Shown in pieces: positions 7,951 to 16,187 of a stretch of 22,671 nt of DNA. Each line of letters starts with the position of its first letter. Within the stretch, counting starts at the first letter, position 1. The DNA is from CAYGJN01 sp964350135 (GTDB taxonomy: Bacteria; Bdellovibrionota; Bacteriovoracia; Bacteriovoracales; Bacteriovoracaceae): assembly GCA_964350135.1 (NCBI GenBank), contig CAYGJN010000036.1, positions 1-22,671 of the forward strand. Direction: 5' to 3'. The notes beneath the pieces are model-generated. The model made no database searches and was not told the DNA's origin. It saw only the letters and a program-made list of their open reading frames with translations. The position numbers and the translations under genes are program-made.

Positions 7951-8928
7951 ATGGCCAATTGCTTTATTAAAATTCTAATACTTCTTTTTTTACAAAATAT
8001 AGTTTTTGCTTCACAGAAACGAGAGCAGCAATCACCAGAAAAAGAGAGAACAATCTTCCAGGATTTGAAGCAATCTTTTTATGAGGGACATGGTCATTTA
8101 TCAACAAGTCTTTTAATTGCTACTAATTGGATTGATTCATTTTTTGGAGATAAAAAATCACTTGAAGAAAAAAATGGAACTCGTTTGCGAGTCTATTATA
8201 TAGCTTCAAAGGAAGAGTCTAGTGACTTTACTGCTGAACCTGCCTTCAAGTTAGATCTGAAATTACCAAATCTTCAAAAAAAGTTACAAATTAGTTTTGA
8301 GAAAAGTGCAAAATCTGAAAAGCAGGCTGGTCTAAGTCCTGAGAATAAACCTTCAACTGATAAACGAGTAGAAAAGGAAGAAGTTCGTGGAAGTATTAGC
8401 TTATTTTTAAATGAAGTACTTGATTTTGATCTCAAGTTTACAACAGGTGTTAAGGCAAATATTCCTCCAAGGCTTTTTTCTAATTTTAGGATCTCAAGAG
8501 AATATAATATTCCAGGAGGGTGGACCTTAAGAACTATTTCAAATACTTTTTGGGAACAAGTTCCGGGCTTTGGACAATCGTTAACGGGAGATTTTGAAAG
8601 AACCCTCAGTGATAATCTTCTACTTAGGGTTATTAATGAATCAACTTGGCTAGATGAATCTGATGAGATCACAGCCTCTCATGGACCAACATTATTTCAA
8701 CGATTATCAAGCCGAAGGGTAGTCTCTTATAATATTCGTGCTAATTACACTAATAGACCTCAATATCAGTTAGATGCTTATGTTTTTAATCTGGTTTACA
8801 GACAAAATATTTCAAAAGGTTGGCTTTTTTACGAAATTGTCCCAACTATTAGCTTTCCAAGAAGTTATAACTTTAAGTCCCGCTTGGCCTTAGCTGCAAA
8901 GATAGAGTGCCTTATTGGTGATTTTTAA
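7951..8928 (+). CDS. exported protein, probable outer-membrane beta-barrel
   Basis: The 325-residue precursor has a hydrophobic leader (CFIKILILLFLQNIVFAS). A charged segment (about residues 110-150, rich in Lys, Glu and Ser) separates two regions of alternating polar and apolar residues that look like beta strands, for example VLDFDLKFTTGVK, LRTISNTFWEQV and YNIRANYTNRPQYQLDAYVFNLVYRQ-like segments. That pattern suggests an outer-membrane barrel or periplasmic beta protein. No family is recognised. Ribosome binding is weak (GGTGA just upstream of the ATG). The C-terminus (ECLIGDF) ends in Phe, as many barrels do. Confidence 0.6.
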   Translation: MANCFIKILILLFLQNIVFASQKREQQSPEKERTIFQDLKQSFYEGHGHLSTSLLIATNWIDSFFGDKKSLEEKNGTRLRVYYIASKEESSDFTAEPAFKLDLKLPNLQKKLQISFEKSAKSEKQAGLSPENKPSTDKRVEKEEVRGSISLFLNEVLDFDLKFTTGVKANIPPRLFSNFRISREYNIPGGWTLRTISNTFWEQVPGFGQSLTGDFERTLSDNLLLRVINESTWLDESDEITASHGPTLFQRLSSRRVVSYNIRANYTNRPQYQLDAYVFNLVYRQNISKGWLFYEIVPTISFPRSYNFKSRLALAAKIECLIGDF

Positions 8929-9046
8929 TATACAGGTGTCTAGTTTTTTGACAGCAAAATAATACATAGTCTCTCGATTTTCCTATATGGGTAATTACAT
9001 TCCGTAACAATAGTTAAGTATCTTAAATTATATTGCGGAGTCTTAA

Positions 9047-10762
9047 GTGAGAAAACTATCTCTATTATTCGTTCTTTTGACACTTATATCATTGCTCGTT
9101 TCTTGCGGTAAAAAAACAAAAGATGATGTAGGGCAAGAACTTAGTACGGCCAACGCTTATCTAAATAGCAAAGATTATAATAGTGCAATAGATGTTTTAC
9201 AGAGTGCTCTAGATAATTATCCCGACAGTAAAGAGTTAAAGGTTAAAATGGCCCATGCTTATGCGGGAGCAGGGGGATTTGAGGCCCTTGTGTTTGCAGG
9301 TGTTTTAAGAGACTTAGGAGAAACAAACCTAGCTGGAAATATAAAAGGTTTTCTTGATAATATTGAAATTGCTTTAGCAAAACTACCAAGCTTATCAACT
9401 GACCAAAAAGAGAAGCTAGATAATGCAATCAAGTTTTATAAAAGTTTGGGATATGATCCTTTTAAAACGACTAAGGAAGTAAACTTTAAATGGGGCGTTC
9501 TTCATACTTATAGACTCCTTGTAACAGTGAAAGAAATGGCAATGTATACTAAAATCGTTCTTAAAGATAATTCAAACTATACAGAGGATGACATTCAAAA
9601 GTTTTTTATTACAAAGCTCGATGTAATGGCTCAAGACTTTTATAAATCTTACCAACTCTTTAGACATTCTTTTGACAAGCTCAGCCTGATAGCTTTAAAG
9701 GCAGAGGATTTAATTCAGAATACAATATCAGATGATGAATTTAAGATTAAGGTTGATGCTAGAGCAGATAATTATAGAGATTTTGCTTCAGACTTTATTC
9801 AAGATAATAAAGAGATTATTTCTTTAGCAATTGCTCGAATTGCAGATAAGATTGATCTTCTTGATATCGAAGGCAGCATTAGAAAGATTGCTCTTTCTGT
9901 AGAAGAAGGTAAGAATAAGATTGCCTCAAATACTAAAGAAAAAATAGATAAAGTAAGTGGTGAAATTAAAGATAGCATTGACTCGGCTGGCATCGAAGAA
10001 AGTTTGGTAAAACTTAAAAAGTCGTTTAATAATAATCAAGAAGATGTTGAAAAACGTATTATAAAACTTTCTATTTTAGCTAGGTTGTTTATTGGTAATG
10101 TTGTCCTAGACAATACTGATCATATAGATGAGCTTTCGTATATTTTCAACTATAGACTTAAGCAAGATTACAAGTCTGCTGTGGCCCTTGCCTTACAAGA
10201 AAAAAGCCTTAGACCAATTAATGATTTTTTTAATAATAATAGCTCCAGTGTATATACTTTAGGCAAAACTTGGAAAATCTTGAGTAATAGTTATAACAAA
10301 TATGAAATGAGTGAATTTGTAGACCCCGAGGTTGAAGTCTTATTAAGCTATATTGATAGAGAAGAGTTAAAAATATTAACTGAAAAAAGTAATCTTGTAG
10401 CTAAAAAAGTTGAAAAAAGTATTATGGATGGTACAGGTGAGCTCGAACTAGAAAATGGAGCAATAGTGGAAGATGTAATGAATCAAGTTGACTATGATGT
10501 GAATGATTTTATTGATAGTTCTGAGAATACCTCTGCTGAAGTTCAAGAGATTATTGAAGAGACAGAAGCGATTTTATATAAAAAGAATAAAAATGAAATA
10601 AGTGATCTAGACCATATGATAAATCAAGACGCTGCGGATTTAGGGCCGGAAGTGGAACCTTATCTAAATGGAGCTGAAGAGGCTCTTGAGTATCAAGATG
10701 ATGAGTTTGACGAAAAGGCTCCAGAATATATTGATGATGTTAAAGATTATATTGAAGACTGA
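9047..10762 (+). CDS. TPR-containing lipoprotein with acidic C-terminus
   Basis: The 571-residue precursor has a lipobox LLVSC (Cys20) after a hydrophobic leader. A GTG start is supported by GCGGAG about 8 bases upstream. Residues 30-75 form tetratricopeptide-like helices (ANAYLNSKDYNSAIDVLQSA, then DSKELKVKMAHAYAGAGGF). The middle is largely alpha-helical, including an amphipathic Lys/Ile/Glu/Asp-rich stretch at about 255-345 that may be a coiled coil. The last 80 residues are strongly acidic (DDEFDEKAPEYIDDVKDYIED). The same strand carries the next genes at short spacing. It is probably an envelope-anchored scaffold; no specific function can be assigned. Confidence 0.75.
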   Translation: MRKLSLLFVLLTLISLLVSCGKKTKDDVGQELSTANAYLNSKDYNSAIDVLQSALDNYPDSKELKVKMAHAYAGAGGFEALVFAGVLRDLGETNLAGNIKGFLDNIEIALAKLPSLSTDQKEKLDNAIKFYKSLGYDPFKTTKEVNFKWGVLHTYRLLVTVKEMAMYTKIVLKDNSNYTEDDIQKFFITKLDVMAQDFYKSYQLFRHSFDKLSLIALKAEDLIQNTISDDEFKIKVDARADNYRDFASDFIQDNKEIISLAIARIADKIDLLDIEGSIRKIALSVEEGKNKIASNTKEKIDKVSGEIKDSIDSAGIEESLVKLKKSFNNNQEDVEKRIIKLSILARLFIGNVVLDNTDHIDELSYIFNYRLKQDYKSAVALALQEKSLRPINDFFNNNSSSVYTLGKTWKILSNSYNKYEMSEFVDPEVEVLLSYIDREELKILTEKSNLVAKKVEKSIMDGTGELELENGAIVEDVMNQVDYDVNDFIDSSENTSAEVQEIIEETEAILYKKNKNEISDLDHMINQDAADLGPEVEPYLNGAEEALEYQDDEFDEKAPEYIDDVKDYIED

Positions 10763-10811
10763 AAGAATAGGCCTTGTGCAAAAAAATAGTAAGTAATGTT
10801 AAACTCCTAAT

Positions 10812-11819
10812 ATGAATAAAATTATTATTGGGAGTTTTCTTCTTCTCAGCTCATTTAGTCTATTTGCCCGAGAGTTAAACTATATTGAGTCTAAGATTTT
10901 TAGACTTTCTGGTCATGAAAGAGTAGATGAATGGGTTTTACCTTTTTATAGATATCACAAAAAAACATTTCCAAATACCAAATTCAATATTTTTGGGTCA
11001 TTAAACCCAGATCTCCCTGATGTGATTGATGATATTGATTCTAAAGATGAAGAAAAAATTACAGCGAGGTTAGATTCTAGTTTTGGCAAGCCTTACGATG
11101 CTTCTGCAAAAGTATTAGTTGGTTATAGATATAAAAAATTTCTTCAAACATTTTCAGCTAATGCTGGTGCCGTTGCAATTATCAATGACCCTGTATTCCC
11201 TGAGTTAAATGCGATTCTTTTTCATGATTATATTTTAACATCTGCTTATGTATTTAAATTTGGAAAAAAACTCACTTTAATACCCCGTCTAATCTATGGT
11301 AGAAGAAAAGTTTTGGATTCTTCATTTACTGCTGCACAATTGGCCAACGAAAAACCTAATACTAAGATTAAAAATAGTCCATGGGAGCATATTGGCGAAA
11401 TTAGCTTAAATAGCAAGTATCTAACAACACACCTAGATTTTGTGTTTGAAGTAAACTCATACCCATTTATAAATAATGAGTATGAGTATTGGGATTCAAA
11501 CCTTGGAGTAAAGTCAAAGAACATAAAAAAATATATCCCCAATTTAATTTTTAAAAGAATTGATGCCTATCTTTCATACTCACCAGCATATGGTGGGAAC
11601 TATGATGTTTCTCGGACAATTAGAGGAGGGATTGGAGTCGAATTTAATGATAAAATTATGATTGATGTATTCTTTGAAGACGAATTTCTGTTTGGTTCAC
11701 TAGTTAAGTTAAATACAAGTTATTTCACTCTTTCTGCTTTCACTTTTGAACGTTCATACGATGATTATCATACCCAGAAATCTCGACAATATGGACTAAG
11801 CCTAACGGCTCAATATTAA
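10812..11819 (+). CDS. exported protein of unknown function, possible outer-membrane barrel
   Basis: The 335-residue precursor has a signal peptide (MNKIIIGSFLLLSSFSLFA). The mature protein is rich in Tyr, Phe and Lys with many alternating segments (KVLVGYRYKKFLQTFSANAG, LTLIPRLIYGRRKV, MIDVFFEDEFLFGSLVKLN) and ends in LSLTAQY. This is typical of an outer-membrane beta-barrel with a terminal aromatic residue. It begins 49 bp after the TPR lipoprotein and ends 13 bp before the ATP-grasp gene, so the three may be cotranscribed. No Shine-Dalgarno sequence is evident before the ATG. Confidence 0.6.
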   Translation: MNKIIIGSFLLLSSFSLFARELNYIESKIFRLSGHERVDEWVLPFYRYHKKTFPNTKFNIFGSLNPDLPDVIDDIDSKDEEKITARLDSSFGKPYDASAKVLVGYRYKKFLQTFSANAGAVAIINDPVFPELNAILFHDYILTSAYVFKFGKKLTLIPRLIYGRRKVLDSSFTAAQLANEKPNTKIKNSPWEHIGEISLNSKYLTTHLDFVFEVNSYPFINNEYEYWDSNLGVKSKNIKKYIPNLIFKRIDAYLSYSPAYGGNYDVSRTIRGGIGVEFNDKIMIDVFFEDEFLFGSLVKLNTSYFTLSAFTFERSYDDYHTQKSRQYGLSLTAQY

Positions 11820-11832
11820 ATTGGAGTTTTAA

Positions 11833-12951
11833 GTGATTCTAATGATGGGTTTCAGAGTTGGAGCAGCTAACTCTTTAGAAAAAAAAGATCTTCCTTATAT
11901 CGTATGGTCAGAAAGGCCCATTAAAAATAATAAAAAATATGAATCTTTAATTATTGGTGATTATCCAAACTCTGATAAAGATCTTAACCCGTATCGTTCA
12001 CAATTAGAAAAGATAACTCATGTGATTGCTGTTTCTGAGGCTGCTGTTATACCAGCAAGTATTATTCGAAAGTATTTAAATATTTATAGAAATACTAATA
12101 CCTCTATTACCCGGTGCACTGATAAACTCAAAATGAAAGAGTACTTGGCTGAGAAGGATATTCCTATGACCAAATTTCTTTCTTCCAAAAATCAAACAGC
12201 TGAGTCAATTTATAATAAACTAGGTCTACCAGTTGTAAACAAATTGAAATTAAGCTCAGGTGGAAGAGGTGTACGCTTTATAAAAAACCGGGAAGAGATA
12301 GATAGACATATCAATAAAGAAAGCTATTTTGAACAAGTCATAACAGGAAAAGAAGGCAGCATTGAATCTTTTATTGTTGATGGGAAAATCATTTTTACTA
12401 ATATTACTCAGTATTATAAAAATGGGCATTGCAATATTTTGCCAGGAAATTTTGAAGATGAGATTAAAAGAAAAATTGAAAAGCTAAATTTAGATGTTTT
12501 AAAAGCTTTAAGACTTAAGTGGGGAATGACTCACCTTGAGTACTATATAACAGAGAATGAGGTTTTATTTGGTGAAGTCGCTATTAGGCCTCCGGGTGGC
12601 TATATTATGGAAGCCTTGGAGCAATCATATTTGCAAAACTTTTGGGATTTATTTATTGATGTTGAGCTTATTAAAGAAAATACCGAAATTAACGTCTTAT
12701 CAAGATATTCAAGCTCTATTGTTATCCACCCTGGCATGGGAGAGGTGAAAGAGGTTAGAGGAGCTGAAATTGTGGATGGACTTAAATCAAAAATAAAATT
12801 TAAATTAAAACTTAAAAAAGGCGATATCATTTCTGACAGGCAAGGAGTTGGACAAGACTATGGCCATGTAATTTTGGCCAATAATGATCTTGATTCATTG
12901 TTACAAGATATAGAAACTTTTTATTCACGGTTTAAAATAGTGATGATCTGA
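11833..12951 (+). CDS. ATP-grasp family ligase
   Basis: This 372-residue protein begins with a GTG (GGAG 6 bases upstream). An N-terminal pre-ATP-grasp domain (residues 1-90) is followed by the ATP-grasp fold: KMKEYLAEKDIP at the domain entry, a glycine-rich nucleotide loop VVNKLKLSSGGRGVRF, the IESFIVDGKIIF strand pair and the metal-binding segment LFGEVAIRPPGG with Glu and Arg. ATP-grasp enzymes join a carboxylate to an amine or thiol through an acyl-phosphate. No signal peptide is present, so it is cytosolic. The next gene encodes a QEGLA/DUF1704 metallopeptidase-like protein, and the two probably act on the same substrate. The substrate itself cannot be read from sequence. Confidence 0.8.
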   Translation: MILMMGFRVGAANSLEKKDLPYIVWSERPIKNNKKYESLIIGDYPNSDKDLNPYRSQLEKITHVIAVSEAAVIPASIIRKYLNIYRNTNTSITRCTDKLKMKEYLAEKDIPMTKFLSSKNQTAESIYNKLGLPVVNKLKLSSGGRGVRFIKNREEIDRHINKESYFEQVITGKEGSIESFIVDGKIIFTNITQYYKNGHCNILPGNFEDEIKRKIEKLNLDVLKALRLKWGMTHLEYYITENEVLFGEVAIRPPGGYIMEALEQSYLQNFWDLFIDVELIKENTEINVLSRYSSSIVIHPGMGEVKEVRGAEIVDGLKSKIKFKLKLKKGDIISDRQGVGQDYGHVILANNDLDSLLQDIETFYSRFKIVMI

Positions 12952-13014
12952 ATAAACGATTATCCAAGTATATCGCTCGGTTTTCAAGTCCTACATTTTT
13001 AATTTTATTTTACC

Positions 13015-13026
13015 GATAATATATAA
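13015..13026 (+). promoter_or_regulatory. candidate -10 box for a leaderless QEGLA transcript
   Basis: GATAAT (13015-13020) would place transcription initiation at or next to the ATG at 13026, where no Shine-Dalgarno sequence exists. No good -35 box is present (CTACAT-like at best), so this is weak. Confidence 0.25.
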
Positions 13027-14282
13027 TGAATAAGGACAAGCTGCTTTTTATCAATGAAGAAGTTGTTAAGATTGTAAAATCTCTCAATATGTTAGAAAAA
13101 ATTAGCTGGCCTGCAGATCTAGAGAAAGAGTTTTTCAACAAGCTAAATAAGACTCGTAAACCAGTTTTAAATTTTACTTACCCCAAATACAATCTTCATG
13201 ATAAAAAAAAGAAACTCGTAAAGTTAAAAAAAGAACTTTCAAAAGAGAACCCTCTTCATATTTATACAGCAAATACAATTGATAGTTATATTAAATCAAT
13301 TGATATGATTCATTCTATTGGTTCAAAGGCATTTGAGGATGTGAGTATTGAAGAATATGGCCGCCCGACACATTTATTGTTTGAAAGTAAGTATTCTCAT
13401 TTAGAAATGGCTAAGTCTTTTATTAATGCTTTTGATGACTATGAACACCCCTATGTTATAGACAATAGGGGGCAGTTTTCAGCTCAAGAGCTCAGAAAAT
13501 TTTTAATGCGCGAATCAAAAGCAACTTTTGCTAAAGAAGGACCTAGAATAGTTTTAAGTAGAGATATAGCGCCTAGGGCAGCGGCTGGAAAAAATAGAGT
13601 ACGACTAAGAGAAGGTGCAATATTTTCTGATTATGACTTTAATCAATTGCTGGTTCATGAAATTATGACACATTCTTTGACGGCCATTAACGGTTCGTTA
13701 CAAACTAAACTTCCAATATTGGGTTTAGGAGCACCTCGAACAACGAAAACTCAAGAAGGGCTAGCAACTTTTGCAGAAATAATAACAGGTTCTCTAGATT
13801 TAGCGAGATTAAAAAGACTCGCATTAAGAGTTATTGCATTAGAGATGGCATTAGAAGGAGCCGACTTTTATGATCTCTATGATTTCTTTCTCTTAAATGG
13901 TCAAGACTCCAAAGAGAGTTATTTATCAGCCTCTCGATTACTTAGAGGAGGTTTTGCCTCTGGAGGAATAGCTTTCACTAAAGATGGTGTCTACCTCGAA
14001 GGGCTTATTCGAGTTCATAGCTTTTTTCGATGGGCATTTAAAACTAAAAACTTGCAATATACCCACTTATTATTTTGTGGCCGCATGGATATAAATGATA
14101 TTTTTCTTTTAATGCCAGCCTATGAAGAAGGTCTCATTGATGACCCTAAGTTTTTACCTTCATGGTACAAAAGCATTGATCTATTAGCAGGAAAAATGGC
14201 CTTTTCACTAATACTTAATGGAATAGATCTTCAGGCTGTAGATTCACATTTTTCAAACAAATGTCTAAAAAACGTAGCCTGA
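13026..14282 (+). CDS. QEGLA-motif (DUF1704) protein, putative HEXXXH metallopeptidase
   Basis: This 418-residue protein matches the DUF1704 family, annotated in databases as flavohemoglobin expression-modulating QEGLA motif protein. Key signatures are RAAAGKNRVRLREG, the HEXXXH zinc motif HEIMTH (His211, Glu212, His216), TQEGLA (Gln243-Glu244, a likely third metal ligand) and RGGFASGGIAFTKDGVYLEG near residue 310. The eukaryotic MATCAP tubulin tyrosine carboxypeptidases share this fold and motif, so a carboxypeptidase-like activity is a reasonable inference for the bacterial protein. It follows the ATP-grasp gene by 74 bp. No ribosome binding site precedes the ATG, and a GATAAT box lies at 13015-13020, so it may be translated from a leaderless transcript. 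Confidence 0.85.
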   Translation: MNKDKLLFINEEVVKIVKSLNMLEKISWPADLEKEFFNKLNKTRKPVLNFTYPKYNLHDKKKKLVKLKKELSKENPLHIYTANTIDSYIKSIDMIHSIGSKAFEDVSIEEYGRPTHLLFESKYSHLEMAKSFINAFDDYEHPYVIDNRGQFSAQELRKFLMRESKATFAKEGPRIVLSRDIAPRAAAGKNRVRLREGAIFSDYDFNQLLVHEIMTHSLTAINGSLQTKLPILGLGAPRTTKTQEGLATFAEIITGSLDLARLKRLALRVIALEMALEGADFYDLYDFFLLNGQDSKESYLSASRLLRGGFASGGIAFTKDGVYLEGLIRVHSFFRWAFKTKNLQYTHLLFCGRMDINDIFLLMPAYEEGLIDDPKFLPSWYKSIDLLAGKMAFSLILNGIDLQAVDSHFSNKCLKNVA

Positions 14283-14313
14283 GAAATAATAGCTAGAGTT
14301 AGCTTCTATTAAA

Positions 14314-14607
14314 TTAAAGCTTGCTTTTTGTAATCAAGTCCACCAAGTTTTTTAAAGGAACATTAGACTCGAGGGGATGCCTTAACGTTTTTTTAGAGAC
14401 AATTTTATAGCGATTAGATCTACCAATTTTTCTTCTTTTGATATAACCAGCTTTCTCTAGATCTTGAATAATACCTAGAACTGATCGCTCAGTAATTCCA
14501 ACCTTTACTGCAATTTCTCTGACAGTAATATCTTCGCTGGTAGCAAGAAGAAAATATACATGGCCGTAATTGCTAAAAAATGTCCATCTTGTCTCACTCG
14601 GATCCAC
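14314..14607 (-). CDS. winged helix-turn-helix transcriptional regulator
   Basis: The longest frame opens upstream, but GTG at 14607 is preceded by an AAGGGGGC site at the right distance, so the protein is set at 97 residues. It holds a MarR/ArsR-style winged helix: REIAVKVGITERSVLGIIQDLEKAG as the helix-turn-helix and YIKRRKIGRSNRYKI as the wing. There is no ligand domain beyond this, so it may sense through the winged-helix dimer or a partner. It is divergent from the SbtA/SbtB genes, with a TACATG/CATGTA cluster between, and probably controls them and itself. Confidence 0.75.
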   Translation of the reverse strand: MDPSETRWTFFSNYGHVYFLLATSEDITVREIAVKVGITERSVLGIIQDLEKAGYIKRRKIGRSNRYKIVSKKTLRHPLESNVPLKNLVDLITKSKL

Positions 14608-14639
14608 TTGAAGCCCCCTTGCTCGTAAGATTACTATAG

Positions 14640-14677
14640 TTACATGAAATGAAATACATGAAAAGTATTGCATGTAA
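14640..14677. promoter_or_regulatory. operator cluster between regulator and sbtA
   Basis: TACATG occurs at 14641-14646 and 14655-14660, and CATGTA at 14671-14676. The last two form a perfect dyad with a 10-nt centre; the outer pair extends to TTACATG/CATGTAA. The cluster sits in the divergent gap and overlaps the candidate -35 box of the transporter gene. Confidence 0.5.
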
Positions 14678-14695
14678 TTAGTATCAGTGTTAAAT
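14668..14695 (+). promoter_or_regulatory. candidate promoter of sbtA-sbtB
   Basis: TTGCAT (14668-14673) and TTAAAT (14690-14695) are separated by 16 bp. The -35 box overlaps the right operator half-site, which fits repression by the divergent winged-helix protein. Confidence 0.4.
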
Positions 14696-14739
14696 TAAGA
14701 ATTACATCCATTTATAAATGGAAGTCTTTGGAGGATAAA

Positions 14740-15747
14740 GTGGAGCTTTTCATAGATTTTTGTGTCCGACTTCTAACTCAATTTCAGTCTATTACATTGG
14801 CTTTTTTAATTGGAGGAATGCTTCTTGCTGCTTTTAAAAGTAAGCTCAGTATACCTAATGCGATCTATGAGTTTATTGTTTTTATGCTTCTGGTGAAAAT
14901 TGGAATCGAAGGTGGAATAGAAATTCGTCAAGCTAATTTTGCGACCATGTTTTTCCCTGCTGTTTTATCTGTCTTAATAGGACTACTAACAGTTTTTATT
15001 GGTGTTCTCTTTTTTTCGTTTATACCAAGTGTAAAAAAAGTTGATGGTATAGCAACGGCCGGTCTTTTTGGGGCTGTTAGTGCTTCAACTCTTGCTGCAG
15101 GCATGGTCGCTTTAGAGGATCAGTCAGTGAGTTTTGAAGCCTGGGTGCCAGCGCTTTATCCTTTTATGGATATTCCTGCTTTAATTATAGCGATCGTTCT
15201 TGCTAATATTTATTTGAAAAAACAAAGTGGTAGTGAAAGAAAAGAGATAAAAGTTTGGGGAATAATAAAAAATAGTTTACGGGGCTCAGCACTTTCAGCA
15301 TTAATTTTTGGACTGATACTAGGGCTTTTAACAAAGAGTGAGGGTGTACTTCATTCTTTTTATCAACCTTTGTTTAAAGGCTTCTTATCGATCTTAATGC
15401 TTATAATGGGTATGGAGGCTTATGCACGTATTAATGAGCTTAGAAGAGTTGCTCATTGGTTTGTTGTCTATGCTATCTTTGCACCAGTTCTTCATGGATT
15501 ACTGGCCTTTGGACTCGGATATATAGCTCATATTACAGTAGGCTTTAGTCCAGGTGGGGTTATTTTACTTTCAGTGATTGCAGCATCTAACTCTGATATT
15601 TCAGGACCTCCAACTCTAAGGGCCGGGATACCAAGTGCTAATCCTTCAACTTATTTAGGATCATCTACAAGTATTGGGACACCAGTGGCCATTGTAATAT
15701 GCATCCCATTATTCATAGCTCTGGGAAAATTAGTTTTTAATATATAG
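14740..15747 (+). CDS. sbtA: SbtA-type sodium-dependent bicarbonate transporter
   Basis: The frame opens at 14668, but GTG at 14740 has a GGAGGA site 4-5 bases upstream, giving 335 residues. The protein has about ten membrane helices in two inverted repeats. Features typical of SbtA are a VKIGIEGG motif in the first half, the FGAVSASTLAAGMV segment and, in the second half, SVIAASNSDISGPPTLRAGIPSANPS with GSSTSIGTPVAI. SbtA takes up bicarbonate with sodium at the inner membrane. The next gene, 16 bp downstream, encodes its PII-like partner SbtB, which strengthens the call. A bicarbonate pump in an apparent heterotroph probably feeds anaplerotic carboxylation or pH control. Confidence 0.88.
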   Translation: MELFIDFCVRLLTQFQSITLAFLIGGMLLAAFKSKLSIPNAIYEFIVFMLLVKIGIEGGIEIRQANFATMFFPAVLSVLIGLLTVFIGVLFFSFIPSVKKVDGIATAGLFGAVSASTLAAGMVALEDQSVSFEAWVPALYPFMDIPALIIAIVLANIYLKKQSGSERKEIKVWGIIKNSLRGSALSALIFGLILGLLTKSEGVLHSFYQPLFKGFLSILMLIMGMEAYARINELRRVAHWFVVYAIFAPVLHGLLAFGLGYIAHITVGFSPGGVILLSVIAASNSDISGPPTLRAGIPSANPSTYLGSSTSIGTPVAIVICIPLFIALGKLVFNI

Positions 15748-15763
15748 TGAAAGAGGATTTATA

Positions 15764-16093
15764 ATGAAAGTACATAATGTAAAAAAAGTAGTAATCATCA
15801 CAGAAAAATTAATTTCTGAGCAAGTATGCCAATTACTTGTTGAAAGTAAAGCTAGTGGCTACACAATTAGTAACGTAGGTGGAAAGGGCAGCCGAAATAT
15901 TCGTACGGACTCTGATATTGCTTCTGTGTTAGGAGGCTTCACAAATGTGAAAATTGAAGTCATTGTTAAAGACGAACAAGGGGCTCATGAAATTATAGAA
16001 AAAATAGTGGATGAATTCTTTGAGGACTTTTCGGGTATAACATATATCGAAAATGTTGAAATAATTAGAATGTCTAAGTTTGTTATTGAGTAA
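15764..16093 (+). CDS. sbtB: SbtB-like PII family regulatory protein
   Basis: This 109-residue protein has a PII-like ferredoxin fold. It begins KVHNVKKVVIITEKLISEQV and carries the SbtB signature SGYTISNVGGKGSRNIR, then FTNVKIEVIV and FFEDFSGITYIENVEII. SbtB trimers bind adenine nucleotides (cAMP, AMP, ADP) and gate SbtA. The redox-active CGPxGC C-terminal extension found in some cyanobacterial SbtB proteins is absent, because the chain ends in MSKFVIE. AGAGGA lies 7 bases before the ATG, and the 16-bp gap to sbtA implies one transcript. Confidence 0.85.
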   Translation: MKVHNVKKVVIITEKLISEQVCQLLVESKASGYTISNVGGKGSRNIRTDSDIASVLGGFTNVKIEVIVKDEQGAHEIIEKIVDEFFEDFSGITYIENVEIIRMSKFVIE

Positions 16094-16149
16094 TTAGTAT
16101 CTCTAGAGAAAAACTTCTGTAACTTTATTAAGAATTTTACTCATTATAC

Positions 16150-16181
16150 TTGACTCTGTACCATAGTACGGGGTTTATAGT
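16150..16181 (+). promoter_or_regulatory. MerR-type promoter/operator of the arsenic operon
   Basis: A -35 TTGACT (16150-16155) and a -10 TATAGT (16176-16181) are separated by a long 20-bp spacer (19 if TTATAG is taken). The spacer holds a dyad GTAC-CATA-GTAC (16158-16169). Both the overlong spacer and the dyad are hallmarks of promoters that MerR-family activators twist open, and the layout resembles the mercury operon operator. Initiation about 7 bases after the -10 would fall on the ATG at 16188. Confidence 0.7.
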
Positions 16182-16187
16182 GTATAT

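Noticed and set aside
8944..8953. TTGACA box upstream of the TPR lipoprotein
   Set aside because: A consensus -35 is present, but no acceptable -10 lies 16-18 bp downstream, so no promoter was called.
12557..12830. Overlapping ORFs in both orientations within the ATP-grasp gene
   Set aside because: They overlap conserved ATP-grasp motifs in another frame and lack starts with ribosome binding sites.
14291..14304. AGCTA-GAGT-TAGCT hairpin between convergent genes as a terminator
   Set aside because: The stem is only 5 bp and no T-run follows directly, so it is too weak to call.
14608..14673. N-terminal extension of the winged-helix regulator
   Set aside because: It would translate through the operator cluster and lacks a ribosome binding site, whereas GTG 14607 has a strong one.
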